Assembly: GCA_033980235.1 (NCBI GenBank)
Contig: CM067070.1
Coordinates: 31,199,094-31,263,093 of the forward strand
DNA: 64,000 nucleotides
Direction: 5' to 3'
Source of the DNA: Diadema setosum
Lineage: Eukaryota; Echinodermata; Echinoidea; Diadematoida; Diadematidae
Shown: positions 12,103 to 22,700 of the stretch, piece by piece
Position numbering within the stretch: position 1 is the stretch's first letter
Layout of the letters: the number at the start of each line of letters is the position of its first letter
Program-made: the position numbers and the translations under genes
The notes under the pieces: generated by a model
Seen by the model: the letters and a program-made list of their open reading frames with translations, nothing else
Told to the model about the DNA's origin: nothing
Databases searched by the model: none

Positions 12103-14256
12103 TTTTTTTTTTTTACATTTGTCATTTTTAGTTAAGCGATTTTGTGGCCCTAACAGGGATTTTCTTTTTGTCTTTGGCCTTATTACAGCGCAGTCCTGTG
12201 GGTCTTCCGACGCCCTCGCGAGCTTCAATGGCTGTTTGGATGCTATCCTTAATTTCCGGACATGCCATCTTAAGATTGTGGGAAGGTCAGCTTCATGAAC
12301 TCGATGTGATTAAATTGATCGCGAATTATAATACAAGATAAATGATAATGAACCCATGCCGTGATTCTTGTCGGCTAGTACAAACCCTAGCATGATGTAA
12401 GGCGTCAGTTTTACGTCTCAACCGTTGCTCCGTTCTCACCCATAGTAAACTGACATGGGTACAGTGGACTCCCGTTATGACGAAGTCCTCAGGACCGCCA
12501 GTTTTCTTTCGTTATTTCGAAATGTCGTTATAACCGAACAAAGAAAAAAGAAATGTGCATAGATTGGATAATGTTGATGCCTTCGTTTTTACTTCGTTGC
12601 AATCGGAATTTCGTTATAACCGCGTTCGTTATAGCCGGAGTGTACTCTACAATCTTTGTACATAAGTCACTGATCTTTTTAAATTTCTGTCGAAGCAACG
12701 TTGCTTGATACTTTCGTCTTTTTTTTTTTTTTTTACTTTGACAGTAGTATATCGTTGGAATCGATAGATTGAAAATCCTGAAAACCTATACGGAATACCA
12801 AACGGTTCATTCATGATACCTTGTGATACCAGACAAGGTTTACAGGGTCAGCATCACTTTGGGATGGGATAGCGCAAGCCTTTACTGTCGAATTATCAGA
12901 TTCATTTTGATCATGACATCGTCTCGTAAGTCAATGCTCGATCCTGTTATTACCCTTATTATCACGGTTTCACCTGGCTTTTCTGCCGGCTTTGTGGGGG
13001 TAATGACGACCTCTCCTATGAAATTAATTTCCAGATACCTAGTAGCAATGTCGAGAAAGGGCGACATAAAACTCGAAAAGGACGCTTTTTCCAAGCGCGG
13101 CAGACCTTCAAATGGACCTCCAGGTAAGACTGCATCATTTTTCGCTCTGTTTCTTTTTCCGTCTCCTGGCTGTAATGCTATAGACAAGCTGCAAATTGAT
13201 TGATATTTGTAGAATTCATTCTTTTTCCCCCAATAAATATAACAGTAATTAATAAACAGCCGTGTCAAAGTGATAAATTTCACTGGAAAATGAACGAATA
13301 TTGAAGGGGGTGATACCCATGAATATAATACGCCACTGTATGTTGATTGAACGAATACAACAATAATAGCGGAATACACCAGTTGCCGTTTGACCAAAAT
13401 CGGACAATCTGGTCAAAAGTTGTGACTTTTATGCCACCATCGTAATTGGATCAAAAGTCTTCAACAGTTCGTGGCATCACTACAGAACGATATAAATTAA
13501 AAAAAAAAAAGTTATGAAAACTCCACGAAATGTTTTTTTTTTTTCATTGAAAAGTACACGAATGAGATCCCTCCACTTTTAACTCATATCATTTATTCCC
13601 CCGCCTTCTGAAAGAGGTACGTCAAATGCTCTCTCATAATGCTAAAATAAATTTTATGTTGACTTATCTGTATAATTACATTTACGTCGTTGTCCTGTGG
13701 TTGCAGCCATCTCGGCCGAAAGTTTAAAGATTCTTAACTTTTAGGTGGACTGTCCGTTTTCTGCAAACTTCACTGGTCCTTTTTCTAAGGAGGTGGAAAG
13801 AGGCCTCCCTGATTCAATCCACATTTGGGTATCATTCCATTTAATTAGAATAGTGCGATCGTGTTGAAAATAGTCTCGATCGACTTTTTGTTTGTTTGGG
13901 TTTTTCTTTTATTCCCCCGAAGTCATCTTTTAAGGGCGCGGGGCGGTGTTATCATCCTTGATTTGATTTAAAGCAACGATTTAATTGATTGCTGACCTCG
14001 ATCACAAGGTTTCCTGAAGTACCTCTCGGGTTTGCGTATCGCCACAGCCCGGGCCAAGCTAGCAGACGAGAACTGCACGAAGCCTGTGAGAGACATGGTC
14101 TCCATGACAACCGTAGATGGCCTCCGTTGGAAGATGCGGCTGAAGAAGTTTGTAAACACTTCAGGTTGGAGGACACGTAGAAGTCTGGCTATTACCATCT
14201 TACTTCTAACTATTGTAATTCTAGCATTTTACCATGACATGTCAATTTTACCCTAG
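1619..14256 (+). CDS. IDO: Indoleamine 2,3-dioxygenase family protein with C-terminal membrane tail; 5'-partial, 11 exons
   Basis: IDO enzymes are heme proteins that open the indole ring of tryptophan, the first step of the kynurenine pathway. Exons: 1619-1738, 3074-3207, 3781-3901, 4907-5003, 6379-6430, 7101-7176, 8278-8359, 9034-9126, 12189-12285, 13035-13123, 14009-14256. All phases agree and sum to 403 codons including TAG. Family motifs in order: TYVWCEGE (29-36), LSNWKLKDP (70-78), AFYDFIR (164-170), GLIYEG, LAGGSGAQS (201-209), QQYMPKQHRDF, and RTCHLKIV, whose His285 matches the proximal heme ligand. The last exon aligns with the IDO end (FLKYLSGLR) and then runs ~70 residues further to a basic WRTRR and a hydrophobic segment at 379-395, ending in seven polar or short residues. 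The family GTGGT loop is replaced by SNGPPG, and the site of human Ser167 appears to be Ile106. The ATG at 1619 follows a TTTTACAG acceptor, so it is internal; about 50-60 N-terminal residues are missing. The last acceptor (CACAAG) and the GTCAGC donor of exon 9 are weak. Family certain, activity uncertain. Confidence 0.9.
1850..2515 (+). mobile_element. 5'-truncated LINE 3' end (reverse transcriptase C-terminal region)
   Basis: An open frame at 1857-2375 encodes the end of a non-LTR retrotransposon ORF2. It shows YKTLVRPIVEYASTVWDP followed by VEMVQRRAARF and a final HSFFPRTVRNWNSL, the usual C-terminal block of CR1/L2/Jockey-type elements. It is followed by a short AT-rich 3' UTR and an (AGA)n tail at 2491-2514. 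The frame is intact for 172 residues, suggesting a fairly young insertion. It lies in the first visible intron of the IDO-like gene, same strand. Confidence 0.85.
2728..2768. repeat. (GT)n microsatellite
   Basis: GTGTGT run with GTCTGTGTGGGTGGGTG interruption, in an IDO intron. Confidence 0.9.
3567..3660. mobile_element. Pogo/Tigger-like MITE end
   Basis: Begins with a TIR-like CAGTGGACTCCCGTTACGA and contains TTTCGTTATATCGAAATTTC. The same arrangement recurs at 12462 and 19999. Only one end is clear here. Confidence 0.55.
3935..4150. mobile_element. Remnant with repeated TTCGTTATTCCGAA-type motifs
   Basis: Variants of TTCGTTATTCCGAA occur at about 3952, 4011 and 4089, and inverted as CGGAATAACGAA near 4136. 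This is consistent with a decayed pogo-like element having TIRs of this sequence. Confidence 0.45.
4225..4880. mobile_element. Composite of nested inverted-repeat elements next to an IDO exon
   Basis: Three fold-backs are visible. One spans about 4236-4412, where CAAATAGTGAATGGTC is answered by ACCATACACTATTTG. An outer pair runs from ACAACGTCCAAGTAGATC (4418) to GGATCTACTTTGACGTTGT (4861-4879). A central palindrome at 4588-4655 is centred on TAGTGCTAGTCTAGCACTA. The outer arm ends about 25 bp before the splice acceptor of the exon at 4907. Confidence 0.7.
5577..6144. repeat. Inverted-repeat element in IDO intron
   Basis: AGAAATGGGGATCTTTG near 5584 is matched by CAAAGATCCCCATTTCT near 6121, with weaker pairing either side. 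A TIR of ~30 bp around ~500 bp of AT-rich DNA suggests a MITE. No target duplication is clear. Confidence 0.5.
9618..9960 (-). mobile_element. Probable retroposon 3' fragment, minus strand
   Basis: A GTTGAAGTTGAAGTTGA run at the left, read on the minus strand, looks like the short-repeat tail of a LINE or SINE. The rest has an A-rich stretch and an (ACA)n run at 9910-9944. No coding sequence is recognisable. Confidence 0.35.
10022..10936. repeat. Tandem repeat, about six units of ~158 bp
   Basis: The phrase TAGAAGTTTTGAAGCCCTCA recurs near 10072, 10230, 10389, 10547 and 10705, with a diverged sixth copy near 10851. Every unit also has GGCGAAGGAGTAGCATTT and a GGTCA-rich block. The first five units differ by only a few bases. 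Confidence 0.95.
10030..10835. promoter_or_regulatory. Array of nuclear-receptor DR1 motifs (AGGTCAAAGGTCA)
   Basis: Each tandem unit contains AGGTCAAAGGTCA, the canonical direct repeat with one-base spacing bound by RXR heterodimers and HNF4-type receptors. A second near-match, AAGTCAAAGGTCA, follows a few bases on. Occurrences are near 10034, 10191, 10351, 10509, 10667 and 10814; the last unit has two perfect DR1s. That is about 12 sites in 0.8 kb. The motif match is seen directly; receptor binding or effect on the IDO-like gene is inference. Confidence 0.55.
12068..12096. repeat. (GT)n microsatellite followed by T run
   Basis: About 13 GT units, then a 15-T run interrupted once, about 90 bp upstream of the IDO exon carrying the heme histidine. 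Confidence 0.9.
12462..12642. mobile_element. Pogo/Tigger-like MITE, ~180 bp
   Basis: Starts CAGTGGACTCCCGTTATGAC after TA and ends CGTTATAGCCGGAGTG before TA. The inside has TTTCGTTATTTCGAAATGTC. TA flanks and TTATAACG-type TIRs are typical of pogo/Tigger derivatives. Related copies: 3567, 19999 and 29205. Confidence 0.7.
13390..13810. mobile_element. Diverged fold-back MITE (relative of the 29760 family)
   Basis: Contains AAAATCGGACAATCTGG on one side, and a CCCCCGCCTTCTGAAAGAGG...CTCTCATAATGCTA block like the centre of the copies at 29760-30317 and 57277-57818. The far arm is decayed. Confidence 0.45.
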
Positions 14257-15516
14257 ACCGTTCACAATACATTGTACGACCCCAATCTTTCCAAGAGAAT
14301 CATTGTCAGGCAATACATGTATAAGTTAAATAGGCCTATTACCACCATTTCCGAGATATCGACAATATAATTGTATAATAGGCCCTATATTTGTTGGGGT
14401 GGGGGCGTTTCCATTTGACCTTAGACCACAATCAGTGCCCCAATACTTTCTCAAGGAAAATGTTTACAGTATTTTTATTTATTTATTTATTTATCTATTC
14501 ATTTATTTATTTATTCATTCATTCATTTATTCATATGTTTATTCTTTCTTTCTTTCTTCATTTACTTATTCGGTAAAAGAACTTCATTTCACACATTAGA
14601 TAAGGTGGAAATACCCAGACTGTGGAATTCTGGAATTTTACCTCGACCCATAATCCCTGAACTTGGGCGCGTGCGCCCACAAGTTGATAAGAGCAGCTTC
14701 GTCTACTAAAACATACATGATGTCAAGTTTTATGTGGGTACATCAAACGGTTCCCAAGAAAAGACGTTAATCACTGTACATAATTCAAGAAAAGTGGATA
14801 ACTGAGATTTCAGGAAAGTATGGCAATATAAAGCTGCAATTCTATTTATTTTCATGCATGTCAGGCACTCATCTTTTCTACTTTTTTCACGCAACCTTAT
14901 CATTAAATTATGCCGCGTACATTGTATTATTTCTGTATTATGTATTGAAACAGACAAAACATGTTTCTGAATACCTAGATTCATCCATAAAGAAAATCAG
15001 CATTTATTCAGTACTCAGCTGATATTCATATGAAAAATATAATATACGATTACTACTTCATAAATATGTCATGTGCATTACCTAATTACCTACAATTTTA
15101 TCACTGAATAAATGTATGAATTGAATTGAATTGAAATGAAATTTCTGAATCTAAAGACGGGTCAAATTCAACAACAATCGTACCGGTTCTCTTTATACCA
15201 AGTATTTATTGCACGTTCAGATTTGATATCTCATATTTTACATTTTGTGGACATGATGTCTGGTTCCCTAATTTCGTCACTGTGTCTTTTCTCTCGCAAC
15301 GTTCTGTTTTTTGTTTTCCTATTACATTCTCAGTATGACTATACACTGAAGAGATAATGTACATGTATTGCACTAATTTTACATACAAACACTTAGTCTA
15401 CAGCATATATTTACAAAGGAAGAAAAAAATTAATTGAAAGACTGAAATGTGTATTTACAATGTTGGGATATAAGGGGAAAATAAGTCGAAAAAAATTTGA
15501 ATGATTTTTTACAATC

Positions 15517-15518
<2 letters not shown>

Positions 15519-15592
<74 letters not shown>

Positions 15593-15597
15593 TACAA
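15519..15597. repeat. (TTA)n microsatellite
   Basis: About 26 near-perfect TTA units. Confidence 0.95.
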
Positions 15598-16794
15598 TTA
15601 TTATGGGGGTCTTTTCTGTTTCCCCATGATGTTTTTTCTTGTATGTATCTGACACTTTAAGATGGCTCGTTTTTCTGGCATAATACATAGAAGAGTAATA
15701 ACAACTTATCTTTGCGTTCTCTTCCTTATCTTCTGCGTAAAGAAAAAAAAAAGTGTCCCAAAAATCCCTTTATTCCTTATGCTTAAATTCATTTCAAATT
15801 AAAGTCATTCTTGGGCCGGTATGTTCATTATTCAATTTCAATACACACACACACACACACACAAATGCTCTGAAAGTGCACAGATTTATCATTATAATTA
15901 TTTTGATTCTTTACCGAGTTGAGTTTTTATGAGTTAGGTCCGTTTCCCCTTTACAAGTGTTTCGTTTCATGTTTTTTTTTTTTTTTCTGAAGTACGGACT
16001 GTACTGTATACCCATGTGATTTACCATTGCAGTTACATGTAGATTATAGTTTGTGCACATAAATGTTTTGTGCATACCTTGTTTTATAATGGAGTTGCTG
16101 AAAAACTGTCAGCTGAGAGCAAAATAATGTAACTACTATGAATACCATGTGTGTGGTGTATACATCAACAACTACAATTACCATTTTAAAGTACTTGCAC
16201 AGCTGTACTATTTTTTTTTCTACATAGTTGCTTTCCTATTTGTGTTTTAATAAGCTGTATGATTGTAATATTTGTTATTGTTGCTTCTTGATGAAACTTT
16301 GCATGTCTATAATTATACAGAGTATAATTATGATGTTGTTTTTATTACATTTTACAATGTGATACATTCAAATTTAGCCATTGGTCTACAGTTTTACATG
16401 TTGTTTTTATTTTCCCCAATAGGCCATTAATCAATCAATTAATCAAGAAACAAAATGAACCAAATAAAAAAATATGGAGAGTAATGATAATTACACTGAT
16501 AATGCACTCTTTGCACTGTGTGCATGTTTATTTGTTTTTGTTTTGTTTAATTTTTGCCTTATGGGACTAATAACTCTGGATAGAAAACCAATGAGTTTTT
16601 GTTTTGTTGAAATGAGTGATATTTACGATAAAGTCTTCGTATAATTATAGGAGCATTCAAGTATTGTTTTAGTTGTTGTTTGGTAGCCTCTGCACAGTTC
16701 TCTGCTTTTTTTTTTCATCAAAACACTGAAGTAAAAATGGCCCCAGTGATAACTTGTGGACAAGGACTGCCTCGTTATTTATGGAATGGTATAG

Positions 16795-17205
16795 TAGGCC
16801 TACTGGTTGAAGTGAGGATTCAGCTTTTAACTTTTTGCGAGATACATGAACTTAGAAACCACTCTGTGAAATGTTAAGGAGCATACAATTCTAACAGGAA
16901 TTTAAAGTTTAGTTTAACTAAAATTGGTTTTGAAATGGCCGAGACATCCAACGACAAAGTAAAAAAAGCACGGAAAAAGGTGCAGTGCGTCCCATCTTTT
17001 ATTAGGATTGCTATATTTTGGATATCTCAGCCATTTCAAAACCAATTTCCATCAGACAAACATTCAATTCCTCTTAGAATTACATGCTCTTTCATATTTC
17101 ATGAGAGGTTTCTCATTATCTCTCTCACACACACACACATTACACACACACACACACACACAAGTTGAAAACCTGAAGCCCCAACTCAACTAGACCCATT
17201 CCATC
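16795..17205. mobile_element. Diverged copy of the TTAA-flanked fold-back family seen at 33563
   Basis: CTGGTTGAAGTGAGGATTCA, TTTTGCGAGATACATGAAC, GGTTTTGAAATGGCCGAGA and the inverted GATATCTCAGCCATTTCAAA all match the order in the better copies at 33563-33946 and 50269-50651. A (CA)n run has expanded inside the right arm (about 17127-17162). Confidence 0.65.
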
Positions 17206-18119
17206 CGCACACTGCTTGGTGGAATAGCAATGATCCGCAATAAAAAAGAGATATCACAAAGGCACACACACGGATTACACACAAATTCATTTGCATTAAC
17301 TCTTAGAGTACTTAAGGACTGTATTTTTCACTGTTGTATTGAATTTTCACATCATACAATGTATAACTCAATGGGAAATATATGCACAACTCATGGATAA
17401 AATCCACATCAAAGAGCAACATAATTACTGTATAAGAAATTCATGTGTAGGACCAAGCACCCGGTAACACTCCCGTGCATACAAAAAAATTAAGTAGACT
17501 CCCAAAAATAATTAAAATTGTGTGGGATAAGAAAAACATTAACTCTCATGAGAATCAAATTTTGCTTCATTTGATTAGCTCTTTCTTCAGTTTAAAGGAC
17601 TCCCAACTCATGTGGAGTTTTAGTTTGTAGGCTGTATTTACCAAAAACAACAAAGTGTTGTGAGCAATATTGACACTCAAAGTTTATTCACAGTCAAGCT
17701 TGACAAAGATCAGGAGAAACACAATACAGTAAAATGTGAGCAAATGTATAAAATTTATGGAACACATACTGCCATATACACACTATTGTTTTGTTTTCCT
17801 GAAAACAAAAGTTTGTTTTGTTTTGTCTTTTATTCATGCTTATATAGTAAAGTGATCTTTTCAAATACTAAAATATACATTGTAGTGTTTTGTCTCTAAA
17901 TTTTCAATGTCATAATGAAAAAGAAAAAAGTCCAATGCATTTTTATATCAATTTCATACGTCATTGAAAAGTATAAAATGTAAAACCATAAAATTTTAGG
18001 TCATGCGCTGGTAGACATGACAGCATAAAGCTTCTTCAGTCACCCAACCTCCACTCCCCACTCTCACCCCCTCCCCCAAAAAAAGGGAAACAAAAATAAA
18101 CATAATAACTGCAACAAAT

Positions 18120-19130
18120 TATTACTTTTTATGGCCACTATGGAAGCAATGAGCATTGGTATGCAGGCAAGCAACCCGGACCTACAGCATTTACAACCTC
18201 TGAAGGACTAGGCTGTGGGACTAACCCTATTCTAACTCGACGTTTCGCACCACGATTCCGCAATGCGCAAAGATTTTGCCGCGTTGTTTCACGACTTTTT
18301 TCATTGAAGTCTTCCGCATATTTTGAGATCAATTTGCAACGTCAGAGTACACCGTTCTGAAGTTACGTAATGTTATGCATATGCATGTCAACCTGAAAAC
18401 AGTTCAAATTCATGATATCGTGTGCAAATTGAATGCAAATTGTGTTTTTTGGTTAAATTGATATAAATTAGATTATTTCAACTTTTAACCATTGAAATTA
18501 ATCAATTCAAGTGAAGATAAGCCTGAAAAAGTGCCTACAACAAATTTTGGCAAAAAAAAAAATAGAAAACAAAAGGTCGAAAAAACAATAAAATACATAA
18601 GAAATTAACAAAACAATAAAATACATAAGAAATTAACAAAACAATTAAAAATAAAAGAAATTGATTTTCATTGTGCTATTTTTTTACATGAAAATTGTTT
18701 GATATGTCTTGAGGAATTCTGACACAAAAATTTAGCAATACTTCAGTCTTTTTAATGGAGTTATAGGTGAAAATATGATTTCATGCACAAATTTGCATAA
18801 TTAATTTATCAAAAATAGAAAGGCAATATTTTTCTATTGTATGACCATGTAATCTTGTTGTTGACATCCAGCTCTATCTTCAAGCAAAATTTCGCAGCGA
18901 TCGCGCGATCCGTGGCCGAGATCTGAAGGGGGGGATCAAATTGACCCCCCCCCCCCCCCCCACAGTAAAAATTTGGTCTCAAATAGCCCAGTTAGAATAG
19001 GGTTAAGTACATTGCCAAGGGGGGCAAACTACTGTTACCATGGGATTCGGACACCACGGACCATTTGATTGATGCAGGTAGCTCTTGGTCTTTATCCACT
19101 GAGCCTCTACAACAACATAGCAGAGGTCAC
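18120..19130 (-). mobile_element. tRNA-derived SINE interrupted by the 18222-19005 element
   Basis: On the minus strand, 19130-19006 has a pol III A-box-like GGCTCAGTGGATAAAG and a B-box-like GTCCGAATCCC. It then reads CCTTGGCAATGTACTTA up to the TIR element. Beyond it, 18221-18120 continues with GGGTTGCTTGCCTGCATACC and CATTGCTTCC, which looks like the SINE body and tail. That the two parts were once joined is inference. Confidence 0.5.
18222..19005. mobile_element. TIR element (AACCCTATTCTAACT ends)
   Basis: The left end TAACCCTATTCTAACT and right end AGTTAGAATAGGGTTA are perfect inverted repeats flanked by TA. The right half has a ~20-C run at about 18942-18961. A partial relative lies near 59755-59830 (AGATCTCGACTGCATGATCG resembles the 18900 region). 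It appears to split a SINE. Confidence 0.75.
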
Positions 19131-19240
19131 TTTCAAACACTTTAACATTTAAGTCTTTAACAGTCTTTAACAATTGGATACTCGGTGAGATATCCTTCCC
19201 TTAAATTCTTAGTGCATGTCGGGTCACCTTTCTTGTCCTC

Positions 19241-19449
19241 CTGTAAAACAAGGAATGTTCGCATGCATCTTAATTTCTTGAATTTTGCGGGAGCAAAGAT
19301 TTGCGAAATTAAAATGCATGTGAAAGTTCTTGTCTACACTATACACACTGAATGTTAGAGGCAACTCACAAAAAACTCATGACGCGCAAAAAGCTGTCGG
19401 CTCCAATTCATGAAACTTTCATACCGCAAATATATCTTGTTTTACAGTA
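19241..19449. mobile_element. MITE with CTGTAAAA ends
   Basis: Runs from CTGTAAAACAAGGAATGTTC to CTTGTTTTACAGTA. A second copy in opposite orientation is at 34174-34390 (shared: AAAATGCATGT, AAGTTCTTGTCTACACT). Confidence 0.75.
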
Positions 19450-19705
19450 TTTCTAAGCTTCATACTTTTAGCACAGTGGTCACTATCACACTGCCCTCCT
19501 CACACCCCCATAAAAAAAGATATACACTGCATGTACATGTATAAATGTATACATGTATAAATGTGAACATATCAAAACACACACACACACACATATGTAG
19601 AAGACAATAAGATAAAAATCAAACAAAGATAAGAGTTTTTGGTCAAGGGAGGCTTCATCCATGCCTCAAGGAATCGATCACTGATGTGTTGGATGCAATG
19701 CTGTG

Positions 19706-22700
19706 CTACCTCAAGGCGTACTTGGAACAGGAGTGGAGGATTCCTATCCCTCCAAGTTCACGTAACCTCTCAAGGTGCCTGAAGGAGAAAGGCAAATAAA
19801 GATACAGAGATACACAAATAATGGATCAAGGGAGATCAGAGTAATGAAAAATGAACAGACTACTTTTTTGGTCAATGACTCTCTGAGTAGATAAACACTT
19901 ACACAAAACAGCTCAACAATCTAACTTTATAAGAAAGAAGATCATTGAGCTTGGTAAGAGGACACCACATTATCTCATTTTTACACTGGCCTGCACAGGC
20001 AACTCCTATTATCATGAAGTCCTTGGAACCGGCAAATCCCTTTTGTCATATCAAAATTTTGTTACAGGTGAATGATAGAATCATAATAAAACAATATTTA
20101 TCGTCATTTTGTGACATGATTTCTTTTTTACAATGTGAAGAATAGTTTCTTTAAAAGTGTTTGTTATCGTTATAACAGGAGTGAACTGTATTACAGCTTG
20201 AACTTTACATTTCCTGGAAAACTTAATAAAAATGGGACTTTTATGATTTCAACTCTCCAGTGATAATTGCCTTGGATAAGATAATACACTATTGACCCTC
20301 CTTGTGCTTTATTTACCCATGAGCACACACACTGTAGAGCTTTCTTTATGTAATCACAAATAAATAGAGATAATCTTTGATGTTCCTCATCCCTACTGTG
20401 TTACCATGGCTCTCCTGTTGGACTGGCGCACATTGCTACACCTGAGTAGGCTTGTTAATTTACATCTAGGTCAAAGTTTCAACGGGATACTGCATGCCAC
20501 AGAAAAAAATAGGCAAATAAACCTACATGTAAATTCATGTAACTGTACAAGTAGATATTTTCACATGAATAATTTTTTGCATTGAGCAGCTCAAAAACAT
20601 ACTGTATTTGCAGGTTCGTGAATTTGTGTTGCGGAATTGTCAGCCCATGCAAAATGTGCAGAGAAAATCATGAAGATATTTTCACAGGATTTAAGATATG
20701 CACTAGCCAGATGTAAAGTGAAATACAAGAAAATTAATGTACACGTACCTGTTCGTCACCTATCTGAGTTTTTTCTTTCAGTTTCAGTGCTTTACTAAAG
20801 AATGGGAAGAGCGCCTTCCATGACAGGATGAACATAATGTAATGGTGAAAGTTACATACCTTTGGTCTGCAGTTGCCAGCCGTGCTAGTGTGATTGCACA
20901 GTTCTGCTTTATGGTCTCATTGGTAGTGTCTGTCTTGGACAGCAGCGTCTTCACGATGTCCGTCTCGGCCAGACGCTCGCTGACCCCGGCGACCTCCACG
21001 CAGTGACTGAGGGACAGTGCGACGTTGGCAACGACGGCGTCACTGGGAGAAGAGAGATGGTGCAGGTAGCAGCTCAGCTCTGAAGGGAGATGTGGGAAAA
21101 GAGGGTCAGTTATTGACAGTGGTGGATCCAGAGAGGGGTGCACCAGGCGCGCACCTCCTCTTTTGTTAAGACACAAGAAATAAAAAGATTAAACAAAATA
21201 AAAAAATAAAACATTGTAAAGGCACCTCCCCTTTATGGAATTCCTAGATCCGCCCCTGATTGATGTGGCAGTTTCTGCCAAAAGTGGCTGATGAAATGAT
21301 TTGGCCTCTCTACAATGCCACATTTATTTATCTATTTATTTATTCAAGATTTCATGTGTGTTCACAAATAGGAATGCATACAAATGTATGCAAGTACATC
21401 TCATATAGCCAAGACAGAATATATACAATAAGTATACACTGATAAGAAGCAGTTACAGGATAGTATACAACTCCACTATAAAGAGAGCTACATTATTCAA
21501 GGTAACGAACACGCAAAGGAATTGCAACATAAGCTTAAAGCTTGAAAATCGTTGCAACCCCCGTGCACACAATCTATATGCTTGCAAATAGTTTAAATGA
21601 TACTTGATAGGAGTTGGGGGGGGGGGGTATTTACAAAGAGAGCATGGGAACATGAGGGGGAAAGAAGAAATGCATGTGTGGTGCCTATTTGTCCTGTCGG
21701 ACACTGACACGAGAGAGCAAGAAAAAGTTTAAAGTGTCAAGTCATTATAAGCAAATTATACTGATTAAATTGATTAAATTTCTCATAAATCCCATTCAAA
21801 TGTCAATTTCAGGGGAAATATATGATCACAGCAAGTTTAATAGTTAATAGTATCCAGGAGTTCAGCGTGAAGCTGATAATAGAATATGTTTGATTGACCT
21901 TTTGAAAGTAACTATTTCTTGTAAATTACGAACATGCTGAGGTAGCGCATTCCAGACATCAGGACCGCTATGTCTGACTGATTTATAGGCTAGTGCAGTA
22001 CCAGGGTTCACTAAATGTATATCTGATGCTTGTCTCATGGGATACGAGTGAACTGCATTGTTAAGTTGAAACATTGTCGAAAAAGAGACAGGTAATAGGT
22101 CTTGCTTAGAACGAAACATGACCAATTATAGTGTGGCCCTTGTGTAAACACACATTAACCCAGACATGAAACAACTATTTTTATCAGACCTTTGTCCTGT
22201 CTTAGAAACACTTGTATTTATCAAATCTTGCTCTGTACTATAAACGTTTGTATTGACCGTAAGTTTGCACTGTACTAGACAAATCTACATTTTTCAAAAC
22301 ATTTGCTGTATATCAGAAACAACAGGATGAATCACATTCCTTGAATGTCCCAAGTACTGTAAAAGTGGAAAATTTCGCGGTGTGGAAATTTTCCCGTGTT
22401 TCGCGCAACCAAAAGCTAGCGCAAAAATAAAAGCACACAAATATTTTTGCAAGCCATATATTCAAGTAGTTAATGTCCTGATTCCGCGGAATTAAAAACA
22501 TGCGAAATCCAGCTCATCCAGCCGAGCACGAAAAATTAGTCATGCGAAAATATCCACTTTTACAGTACATAATTATGGTATGTATGTATCACACAACCAT
22601 TGGGTGGTAGAAGGCTTAAAGGCGAAGGCTAGTAAGTGATCAGTGGGAATCAGTGGAAATGCTGGGAGATGATTGTTCCAATCCTTATGGGATTCATTCA

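Larger units (their letters stand above)
14257..19705. other. Gene-free interval between convergent IDO-like gene and TTC12
   Basis: This holds the 3' UTRs of both genes, which face each other. It contains a (TTTA)n run near 14478-14560, an AATAAATG with an (ATTGA)n tail near 15106-15137 that looks like a retroposon end, and a long (TTA)n. It also has (CA)n runs, MITE copies and a split SINE. No open frame here has coding character. AATAAA-type signals are too frequent to assign poly(A) sites. Confidence 0.6.

Noticed and set aside
12882..13397. 171-residue minus-strand frame
   Set aside because: It overlaps antisense to the IDO exon at 13035-13123, has no recognisable domain, and is explained as a chance frame.
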